Shown here: in pieces, positions 36,129-42,858 of the stretch | Position numbering within the stretch: the first letter of the stretch is position 1 | How the letters are laid out: the number at the start of each line of letters is the position of its first letter | Source: Paenibacillus massiliensis 2301065 = DSM 16942 | Lineage (GTDB): Bacteria > Bacillota > Bacilli > Paenibacillales > Paenibacillaceae | DNA: 64,000 bases | Direction of reading: 5' to 3' | NCBI RefSeq assembly: GCF_000377505.1 | Contig: NZ_KB898185.1 | Location: forward strand, 1 to 64,000 | The notes under the pieces: generated by a model | Database searches by the model: none | Seen by the model: the letters and a program-made list of their open reading frames with translations, nothing else | Told to the model about the DNA's origin: nothing | Made by a program: the position numbers and the translations under genes

Positions 36129-36598
36129 AGAACCAAAGGTTAGTTGTGCTTGCTATTGCTATCGCGTTCGGGATCTTGACTGGATGTTCCGGTCGTTCTG
36201 GGGTTCACGAATCATTAACGGCAGCCAAACTAGGCGAAGGCATAATGCAAGCGGTAAATTTAAATGAGATGCAACGAGGAGATAGCGAGAAGCTGCGAAG
36301 GATATATCATATCGAGGTAAGCGATGTGGATGATTTCGTCCTATATACTGCTGTATCAAACGTAAAGGCCGACGAACTTGCCATCATCAAGGTCAAGGAT
36401 GCCAGTGAGATCGAAGCCGTTATGGATCAAATACGGCAGAGGGTCGAGGCGCAGACAGTCAAATTCAAAGACTATCGCCCTGAAGAGTATGCTCTGATCG
36501 AAAAACATGTGCTGAAATCGAAGGCCCCGTTCATTTTGTTCGCGGTTTCGGAGGACATTGGACGCATAGAACGCGCATTTGACGACGCCTTGAGGTAA
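36125..36598 (+). CDS. DUF4358-type lipoprotein
   Basis: 157 residues. Lipobox ILTGC puts the lipid Cys at 21. A single small alpha/beta domain follows, with pattern AVNLNEM...VLYTAVSNVKADELAIIKVKD and a final EDIGRIERAFDDAL helix, fitting DUF4358. This family is often found beside MBOAT and DHHW genes in Firmicutes. Its ATG overlaps the DHHW stop, so it is part of the same unit. Function is unknown. Confidence 0.85.
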   Translation: MKNQRLVVLAIAIAFGILTGCSGRSGVHESLTAAKLGEGIMQAVNLNEMQRGDSEKLRRIYHIEVSDVDDFVLYTAVSNVKADELAIIKVKDASEIEAVMDQIRQRVEAQTVKFKDYRPEEYALIEKHVLKSKAPFILFAVSEDIGRIERAFDDALR

Positions 36599-36608
36599 AT
36601 TACATGAA

Positions 36609-36641
36609 AGCTGCAAGCCAGGTTCGATCGAATCCGGCTTG
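36609..36641. terminator. Hairpin at the end of the acylation operon
   Basis: TGCAAGCC / GGCTTGCA arms, with TTCGATCGAA pairing inside. No T run on either strand, so a terminator role is only likely from position between convergent genes. Confidence 0.45.
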
Positions 36642-36678
36642 CACTTGTGCGACACGCCCCACCCTTTTTCCCACTCCC

Positions 36679-37089
36679 CTAACTCTTTATAATTATGGAC
36701 AGTCTATAATTTGCATGCTGGTTCAGCTCCGTCAGAAATTGATCCAGCACCTCGTTCGAAGGGAACCGACACTCCAGCAAATAACAGCCTTCCCCACTAA
36801 TTTTGTAGTTCCGAATCACATGCTGCGGGTACCCCTCCAGAAAGGCTAAATAAGGCTGGTGGTGGGGACTTTTCGTAAAAATCGTGATCATAGCATGGAT
36901 GTGACATCCCAGCTTCCCCTGATTTACCTTGATCGTATATCCCTCAATGACACCCTGATCCTCCAGCTTCGCTACTCTTGCCGCCGCGGCTTGGCCTGTA
37001 AGGTGGACCTTCTCCCCTAGTTCCTTCATCGTAATGCGGCTATTCCCGGAGAGCTCCTCCAAAATCCGCATGTCTGTCTGATCCAGCAT
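36679..37089 (-). CDS. Lrp/AsnC-family regulator
   Basis: 136 residues. Helix-turn-helix at about 20-42 (TMKELGEKVHLTGQAAAARV) and the RAM ligand-binding domain after it (GCHIHAMITIF...). Divergent from the metallo-hydrolase at 37298-38056, which it may control. An internal part of this gene is repeated in decayed form at 39376-39514. Confidence 0.92.
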   Translation of the reverse strand: MLDQTDMRILEELSGNSRITMKELGEKVHLTGQAAAARVAKLEDQGVIEGYTIKVNQGKLGCHIHAMITIFTKSPHHQPYLAFLEGYPQHVIRNYKISGEGCYLLECRFPSNEVLDQFLTELNQHANYRLSIIIKS

Positions 37090-37297
37090 TCCCCTTCATC
37101 CTTCCTAATCTGCCAAGCCCTTAGTCTTCAGCTGCTATCATACTACGATGCAGCATTCAACTGCGACCACATGACGTCGAGATCACAGCATGATTTTCAA
37201 TAATCAAGTAAAAGCCTGCAATGACTTGATTTTATCCATGTAACTACGCACTGTCCATCCTGTACACTGGAGCTATCAAACAAAAGGAGAGCTCCAT

Positions 37298-38056
37298 ATG
37301 AAAATAACACTCGTAAGAAATGCTACTCTTATCATAGAATTTGCAGGCACTCGCTTTCTAGTCGATCCCTTTCTGGCTGAACAAGGCGCGTATCCACCAT
37401 TTCCCAACTCTCTACGGCAGGATCAGAACAATCCGCTGGTCGGCTTGCCTTTACCACTTGAGCAAATTATAGATGTTGACGCGGTGATCCTCACCCACCT
37501 GCATCTTGACCATTATGACGAAGCCGCCATAAAGGCTCTACCAAAGGACATCAAGCTTTTCGTGCAAAATGATGCAGACGCTGTCGAGGTTGGCAAGGCG
37601 GGCTTTCACAACCTTGAGGTGCTAAGCAAGGATACGTTCCTGGGAGATATTCGCATTTCTAAAACTCATGGTGAGCATGGTAGAGGTGACATCCTGAAAT
37701 TTACTGGTAGTGTGTGCGGAGTTGTCCTGCAGCATTCTACCGAGAAGACCCTCTATGTAGCCGGAGACACGGTCTGGAATCCGTATGTACAGGAAGCGAT
37801 TGATACTTATGCCCCTGAGATTATTGTCGTCAATGGCGGGGATAACCAATTTCTGCAGGGCGGCTCTCTGGTGATGGGTAAGGAGGATATTCACGAGGTG
37901 CATGAAGCAGCGCCCGATGCCACGATCATTTCTGTCCATATGGAGGCGGTTAACCACTGGACTCTGTCCAGAGCAGAGCTCAGAGCATTTGCGGCAGATC
38001 ATGACATCGCAGCGAAGCTGCTAGTACCTGATGACGGCGAAGCTTACAGCTTTTGA
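37298..38056 (+). CDS. Metallo-beta-lactamase-fold hydrolase (UlaG-like)
   Basis: 252 residues. The metal-binding signature THLHLDHYD (about 68-76), later His in SKTHGEHG and Asp in VAGDTVW match the MBL fold of the L-ascorbate-6-phosphate lactonase / UPF0173 type. Substrate unknown. GGAGAG precedes the ATG. The last 90 bases, with the following cyclase tail, are duplicated at 39518-39714. Confidence 0.9.
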   Translation: MKITLVRNATLIIEFAGTRFLVDPFLAEQGAYPPFPNSLRQDQNNPLVGLPLPLEQIIDVDAVILTHLHLDHYDEAAIKALPKDIKLFVQNDADAVEVGKAGFHNLEVLSKDTFLGDIRISKTHGEHGRGDILKFTGSVCGVVLQHSTEKTLYVAGDTVWNPYVQEAIDTYAPEIIVVNGGDNQFLQGGSLVMGKEDIHEVHEAAPDATIISVHMEAVNHWTLSRAELRAFAADHDIAAKLLVPDDGEAYSF

Positions 38057-38057
38057 A

Positions 38058-38163
38058 CTACTCTTCAATCTCAACGATGATATTAACTACAGATGCATCG
38101 TGATTTTTGATACGAAGTGGTGCGGTAAAGGCAGAAATGAGCTTTTTCCCGATTAAAGGAGCT
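38058..38163 (-). pseudogene. Fragment of cyclase gene (3' end, duplicate)
   Basis: These 106 bases are identical to the last 35 codons of the cyclase gene at 39609-40295. The match stops abruptly at AAAGGAGCT, where unrelated AT-rich DNA starts. No start codon or upstream part is present. Confidence 0.9.
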
Positions 38164-38272
38164 TTCATAATCATAAAAATGCTCCCCGTAAAGTAACAGG
38201 GCTTTATGCCTGTCTGCTATATGGGAAGCTGTTCATCATATCTGATTGCTCAAGCCACTGCAAGAAAAAAAA

Positions 38273-38905
38273 TTAATAATTTTTCGTGAAGCTGCCTATT
38301 TCGCTATTATACTTTTTAATGTCAGATGGTAACACATATCCATATGAAGTTTGATAAAGATTGGCAATTTCATTTCCTGCCCCATAATAATAGGCCTGCC
38401 ATACAAATTTTGAACAATAGCTATCAGCAATGTTATCAAGTGGGTAATTGAAAGTATAGTTTTTAACTTTCCTTATATTATTCATCGCCCACTTAGCCGC
38501 GGCTGTACCACCCCCACCATAAGCACGAACAATCGTAAACCTATCACCTTTCGCAAATCTACCAATATATTTATTTAATTCATCGATAAGATAAGGTCCT
38601 TGAGGATGAACATGATAAATTCTACCATCGGTCCCCACAATCCCTACATGACCAGCGAGAAATGTAGAAATAGATTTAGGATTAAAGATAATATCCCCTG
38701 CTTGAACTGTTATATTAGTACCGGGATACTTCTCTGGTACCTCTGCCATCGGGGTAATAATTGTTTCATTTTCTAAGTATGTAGAATCTATCACAGAAGT
38801 TGAACCGTTGAATCCCGTTGAGCTAGCATCTGCGCTAGCTAACCCAGCAAAAAGAAATACCATACAAAAAGCAAGAATAAATCCAATTGAATACTTCAAT
38901 TTCAT
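38273..38905 (-). CDS. Secreted YiiX-type permuted papain-like (NlpC/P60) hydrolase
   Basis: 210 residues with a signal peptide (hydrophobic SIGFILAFCMVFLFAGLAS, cleavage near ASA-DAS). The catalytic pattern is permuted: His first in GHVGIV after GDIIF, Cys later in YCSKFVWQAYY. YiiX/YaeF-type proteins cleave amide bonds, possibly in peptidoglycan. AT-rich codon use. Located in the 1.2-kb insert, divergent from a small DUF3139 protein. Confidence 0.8.
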   Translation of the reverse strand: MKLKYSIGFILAFCMVFLFAGLASADASSTGFNGSTSVIDSTYLENETIITPMAEVPEKYPGTNITVQAGDIIFNPKSISTFLAGHVGIVGTDGRIYHVHPQGPYLIDELNKYIGRFAKGDRFTIVRAYGGGGTAAAKWAMNNIRKVKNYTFNYPLDNIADSYCSKFVWQAYYYGAGNEIANLYQTSYGYVLPSDIKKYNSEIGSFTKNY

Positions 38906-39014
38906 TTACTTCACCTTCCTATAAATGTTATAATTTTCATAAATTTAGCATATAACTAGTTGAATATTCTAGCAATTTATTCTTTTGAATTTTTTTCCAA
39001 AGGGGATCATTTTT

Positions 39015-39356
39015 ATGAAAACAAAACGATGGGTATGGGTAATCGCTTCAATATTTACTGTCATTTTCATGATCTGGGGGTATAGTAAATACACTGTAAT
39101 TCATGCTCAAAATCAAGTATTAAACTATCTCACAGAAGTTAAAAAATACAATTCAGCCGACATTTATTCTATTGAAACATCGATTAGTAAAGCACCTGTA
39201 GTTAGTACAGAAGTTATTTTCAAAGACGAGATGGATGCGAGATACTTTTATAAAGTGGAGGATGGTAAAGTTATTCAGTTTTCACAAGCTCCTGCTAGAG
39301 GGATAGAAACGGAGAAGTATGATTATAAGCATGAGGAGAGCAGGAAATATTATTAG
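39015..39356 (+). CDS. DUF3139-type small membrane-anchored protein
   Basis: 113 residues. One N-terminal membrane helix (WVWVIASIFTVIFMIWGY), then a short external domain with SKYTVIHAQNQVLNYL and a VSTEVIFKDEMDARYFYKVEDGK-like core, matching DUF3139. AAGGGG lies 9 bases before the ATG. Divergent from the YiiX-type gene, and perhaps its partner or immunity protein; that is a guess from position. Confidence 0.72.
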   Translation: MKTKRWVWVIASIFTVIFMIWGYSKYTVIHAQNQVLNYLTEVKKYNSADIYSIETSISKAPVVSTEVIFKDEMDARYFYKVEDGKVIQFSQAPARGIETEKYDYKHEESRKYY

Positions 39357-39375
39357 TGGCATGCTGCGAGATAGA

Positions 39376-39514
39376 TAAGGCTGGTGGTGGGGACTTTTCG
39401 TAAAAATCGTAATCATAGCATGGATGTGACATCCCCGCTTTCCCTGATTCACCTTAATCGTATATCCCTCAATCACACCCCGGTCCTCCAGCTTCGCTAC
39501 TCTTGCCATCGCGG
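39376..39514 (-). pseudogene. lrp fragment (duplicate)
   Basis: 139 bases matching 36851-36989 inside the lrp gene at about 90% of positions. It has neither the start nor the end of the gene and is fused directly to a hydrolase fragment. Confidence 0.88.
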
Positions 39515-39517
39515 ATC

Positions 39518-39607
39518 TCCAGAGCAGAACTCAGAGCATTTGCGGCAGATCATGACATCGCGGCGAAGCTGCTAGTACCTGATGATGGCGAAACTTACAG
39601 CTTTTGA
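39518..39607 (+). pseudogene. Metallo-hydrolase 3' fragment (duplicate)
   Basis: Last 30 codons of the hydrolase gene (37967-38056) with five base changes, joined to the lrp fragment. The 975 bases between these points in the intact copy are absent. Confidence 0.88.
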
Positions 39608-39608
39608 T

Positions 39609-40295
39609 CTACTCTTCAATCTCAACGATGATATTAACTACAGATGCATCGTGATTTTTGATACGAAGTGGTGCGGTAAAGGCAGAAATGAGCTTTTTCC
39701 CGATTAAAGGAGCTGGATTAATATCCTCATAGATTAGCATAGTCCGCTCTGTATATTTTTCATGATCCAAGAAGGCATGGTGTACAAAATACCCGTTGCT
39801 TTTGGCCTCCGTCAGATTTTCAATGCTCAAGGTATCAATGGCCACCGCTTTACATTTGGGTAGCTCCTTACGGATGAATTCGGCAGCCTCCGGGGATACA
39901 GCTGGAAAATCGTTAGCGTATTTCTCGAAATCCGTGTCCCGGTATTTCCAATAACCTGTATTGAAGATCAAAAAATCAGCTTCATACAGGTCTGCATGTT
40001 CCTTCAGCTTGTCGATGGTGATGAAGCCATTCGGGCCAAGCGGACAATCAATGAATAGTGGTTTTTTGTAGATAAAATCTTCAATGGGAACAGCATCTAT
40101 TCCCTTGCCGTTATTCAAATGATGCCACGGAGCATCCACATGGGTACCGGCGTGGAGGTAGATGCTTAGTACACTTCCGTTCCAGTCATCTCCTTTGTCC
40201 AGCCTCTCTCTTGCTTCTATTTTCACCTCTGGCAATCCTGGGTACACAGGCATTCCTTCATAGATGGGGTAAGCAATTTCAACGTATTTTGACAT
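39609..40295 (-). CDS. Cyclase-family (KynB-like) metal hydrolase
   Basis: 228 residues with the zinc motif HAGTHVDAPWH (family HxGTHxDxPxH, about 52-62) and later His in YFVHHAFL. The family includes arylformamidase (KynB) and isatin hydrolase; substrate here unknown. AGGAG is 7 bases before the ATG at 40295; a nearer ATG at 40301 is too close. Its 3' end is duplicated at 38058-38163. With lrp and the MBL hydrolase it forms an ancestral three-gene locus. Confidence 0.9.
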   Translation of the reverse strand: MSKYVEIAYPIYEGMPVYPGLPEVKIEARERLDKGDDWNGSVLSIYLHAGTHVDAPWHHLNNGKGIDAVPIEDFIYKKPLFIDCPLGPNGFITIDKLKEHADLYEADFLIFNTGYWKYRDTDFEKYANDFPAVSPEAAEFIRKELPKCKAVAIDTLSIENLTEAKSNGYFVHHAFLDHEKYTERTMLIYEDINPAPLIGKKLISAFTAPLRIKNHDASVVNIIVEIEE

Positions 40296-40333
40296 GCTCA
40301 TGCTCCTGTATTTTAGTTTGTCGGTATGTAGTA

Positions 40334-40969
40334 TTACTCTCCAAAGCTCGTTCCCGGAAACAGGGTATAACGATCCAGATACTGTGTCGATTGCGGTACA
40401 ATCATCACCGATTGAATTTTATCCGTTCCCGCAAACGTGAATTTCCATTGCTCTACTTTGACTTTGTAATCATCTTCTGCGATAACTCGTTGCACGATTC
40501 GTACAGTTAGGGTAGTGTCAGTGCGGTTCACGGGTTGCATGTCGACAATACTGCCCATATTGTAGGTACCGGCCGGAAAGCTCTCATTGTAAATATCCGT
40601 TTTGAAGCCAGTTGCCGCTAATGCGAGAACATCTTCTTGTCTTCGATCATCATAGGCCATAATCCAATTGAATGCCATGTTGCGCTGGTTGACATAGGTT
40701 ACACTGCCCGTTTCCGCTATGAACTGCACATCGGAATTGACGTATACCGACTTGCTCTTGTTGTCCCACTGAATATCTGCCCCCAGGCCCTCTGATATGG
40801 AGCGAAGAGGTACATAGACTGATCCATCAATGATTTTCGGTGCTGCACTGCTCTGAATGCGGTTGCCATGGACAAAAACCTGCGGAGCTACCGTTGCGGC
40901 ATAAGCCCCCGCGCTAAATATGGACGTGAGCAGGACTCCTCCGATTCCTATTTTGACCATACGCTTCAT
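40334..40969 (-). CDS. Secreted copper-amine-oxidase-N (stalk) domain protein
   Basis: 211 residues. Signal peptide (VKIGIGGVLLTSIFSAGAYA, cleaved near AYA-ATV). The stalk domain follows at about 30-80: IIDGSVYVPLRSISEGLGADIQW-like pattern. A beta-rich C-terminal part of about 110 residues is unknown. Stalk domains attach exported proteins to the wall in Paenibacillus and relatives. GGAGGAG is 9 bases before the ATG at 40969. Confidence 0.85.
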   Translation of the reverse strand: MKRMVKIGIGGVLLTSIFSAGAYAATVAPQVFVHGNRIQSSAAPKIIDGSVYVPLRSISEGLGADIQWDNKSKSVYVNSDVQFIAETGSVTYVNQRNMAFNWIMAYDDRRQEDVLALAATGFKTDIYNESFPAGTYNMGSIVDMQPVNRTDTTLTVRIVQRVIAEDDYKVKVEQWKFTFAGTDKIQSVMIVPQSTQYLDRYTLFPGTSFGE

Positions 40970-41091
40970 GTATTCCATCTCCTCCAGAGTATTGTGAAAA
41001 GTTAGACGTTTGTTTGAGCATTAAGTTTCCACTTATATCAATAAAAAAAGAGTACGAGGCCCTATGTAGCTTTCTCATCATGCCCAGATGC

Positions 41092-41122
41092 AAAAAAGCG
41101 ATCTTCATTGATCGCCTTTTTT
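41092..41122. terminator. Bidirectional intrinsic terminator
   Basis: AAAAAAGCGATC / GATCGCCTTTTTTT: a six-base stem flanked by A and T runs, functional on both strands. It directly follows the tRNA/tmRNA-like 3' end on the minus strand. Confidence 0.8.
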
Positions 41123-41133
41123 TATTATGCATA

Positions 41134-41215
41134 TGGAGGCGAGGAGAGTCGAACCTCTAGCCAAATAACACTCTAGAAGCCTCTACTGGTGCACATCTAC
41201 CAGCAAATCCAGCAG
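41134..41215 (-). pseudogene. tRNA- or tmRNA-like 3' end remnant
   Basis: On the minus strand the sequence ends GGTTCGACTCTCCTCGCCTCCA, read here as T-loop TTCGACT, an imperfect T stem (one mismatch) and acceptor strand CGCCTCC plus A. That acceptor strand would pair with the GGGGGCG-type 5' end of Firmicute tmRNA. A CTGGT/ACCAG hairpin precedes it and a terminator follows. No 5' half is present within the window. It may be a displaced ssrA or tRNA end left by an integration event. Confidence 0.45.
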
Positions 41216-41241
41216 CAGCCATAGATCAAATAGCAAAAGTC

Positions 41242-42723
41242 TCAACTCAAGTCAGGCGGAAAGCGATGCTTAGTTGCCTGTTCAAAACCAAACGCTATTT
41301 TGATCAGCACAGGTTCACTGAATGCTGTACCAACAAATGATATCCCTTGCGGTCCTTTGGTGGTATAACCTTCTGGGGCCATAATTCCTTTTGTGGCATA
41401 GCCTCCAGGAACAGTTATGATGGGATAGCCCGCTCTTGCTGCAAGATCAGCTCCCCCGTCACTTCCAAGGAACATAAGTGCATCCAGCCGGTGCTCCTTC
41501 AAGGTATAATCTATTCCATTTTTTCGGGCCATCTCCGTATTTTGCATCAAGCTTTGTAGATATTCCTTTTCCTTCAAGGTACCACTTGTTTCTTCCGACC
41601 AGATTAATGTACCTTGTCCATATTTCAATGCTCTCTCTGCATGCTGATCATTAAAAGCAATGATTTCTGTTAGTGAATGAACAGGGACATCTTCAGGTAA
41701 CCGAGCCAAATAATTGTTGAGAGCATATTTAAATTCGTACCGTAAAACATTTGCATCCCATTCTGTATTTTCACAAGGCAGACTCACAGGATCAACAATC
41801 GTCGCCCCTTCCCTTTTCAATACTGCTATAGCTTCTTCAACAATTTGAATCCTTTCTTCATCCAAACCTTCATAATAAAATCTTGGAACCCCTATTCTGG
41901 CTTGCTGCAAAAAGTGTCTATCCAAGAATTGAGTGTAGTCTTGGTAGCCATGATGTATATCTTGAGAGTCGGTTTCCTGCTCGTCTGAATAGTCCGAATT
42001 AACCAAAGTACCAAGAATAATTGCGGCATCCGTCACTGTTCTTGCAATTGGACCAGCCGTGTCCTGGCTGAAGGTAATGGGAATGATTCCTGACTGGCTA
42101 ACCAGTTCAATCGTCGGCTTGATGCCTACAACGCTATTTTGACTGGAAGGGCAAATAATAGAACCCGTTGTCTCCGTCCCAATTGCTGCTGCTCCAAGGT
42201 TTGCTGCAACAGATGCAGCAGAACCGGAACTTGAACCGCCAACAAATAACTCCCCTGGTCCATAAGGGTTCAACACCAAGCCGCCTCTGGAACTATAACC
42301 TGCCCACATTTCATTAGACATAAAGTTAGCCCATTCAGTCATATTGGTTTTACCGAGCAAGACAACACCAGCCGCACGGAGCCTGGTAGCAACAACCGAA
42401 TCTTTTACCGCAATGGAATTCTCTAGTGAGATTGAACCTGCACTGGTATGCATTTTGTCATGTGTATCAATATTATCCTTGAGCAGAATGGGGATTCCGT
42501 GCAATAGTCCTCTAGCTCCATTATCTTTCCTTTCTTTATCTAAAGTCCTTGCGATCTCAACAGCCTCTGGATTAATTTCTAGAATTGAATTGATTTTCAT
42601 ATCCCATTTATGGATTCTTTCTATGTAGGCTAATACTAAATCTTCAGAGCTTATTTCCCCAGACGCCATAGCTTTTTGCATGCTAGGTATGTCTGCTTCA
42701 ATGATCCACTTATCAATATCCAT
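41242..42723 (-). CDS. Amidase-signature-family amidase
   Basis: 493 residues. The amidase-signature triad is visible: Lys in ILLKDNID (about 85), cis-Ser and nucleophile Ser in GGSSSGSAASVAANLGAAAIGTE-type motif (about 160-185). Such enzymes hydrolyse amides or act like GatA. No GatB or GatC gene is near, so it is not the tRNA amidotransferase. GGAGGAGG lies 8 bases before the ATG at 42723. Confidence 0.93.
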   Translation of the reverse strand: MDIDKWIIEADIPSMQKAMASGEISSEDLVLAYIERIHKWDMKINSILEINPEAVEIARTLDKERKDNGARGLLHGIPILLKDNIDTHDKMHTSAGSISLENSIAVKDSVVATRLRAAGVVLLGKTNMTEWANFMSNEMWAGYSSRGGLVLNPYGPGELFVGGSSSGSAASVAANLGAAAIGTETTGSIICPSSQNSVVGIKPTIELVSQSGIIPITFSQDTAGPIARTVTDAAIILGTLVNSDYSDEQETDSQDIHHGYQDYTQFLDRHFLQQARIGVPRFYYEGLDEERIQIVEEAIAVLKREGATIVDPVSLPCENTEWDANVLRYEFKYALNNYLARLPEDVPVHSLTEIIAFNDQHAERALKYGQGTLIWSEETSGTLKEKEYLQSLMQNTEMARKNGIDYTLKEHRLDALMFLGSDGGADLAARAGYPIITVPGGYATKGIMAPEGYTTKGPQGISFVGTAFSEPVLIKIAFGFEQATKHRFPPDLS

Positions 42724-42742
42724 CTCATTATCCTCCTCCATT

Positions 42743-42770
42743 AAAGAGGCCTCCATCGCGGAGCCTCTTT
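42743..42770. terminator. Symmetric hairpin upstream of the amidase
   Basis: AAAGAGGC...GCCTCTTT arms around CTCCATCGCGGA. It lies between the sensor/regulator gene and the amidase, with short T tracts only. It may end the upstream transcript. Confidence 0.5.
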
Positions 42771-42858
42771 CCCATTTGAATCCATCTATAACCATCTACC
42801 ACTCACCGACTATCACATAGAACCATACACAACATGCCAAATGGCCTCTCTTCCTCAC

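Larger units (their letters stand above)
38164..39375. mobile_element. 1.2-kb AT-rich insert at the duplication junction
   Basis: Lies exactly between the two copies of the repeated lrp / hydrolase / cyclase segment. It holds two genes (38273-38905 and 39015-39356) with clearly higher A+T and codon use unlike the neighbours. No transposase, integrase or terminal repeats are visible, so the mechanism is unknown. Confidence 0.55.
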
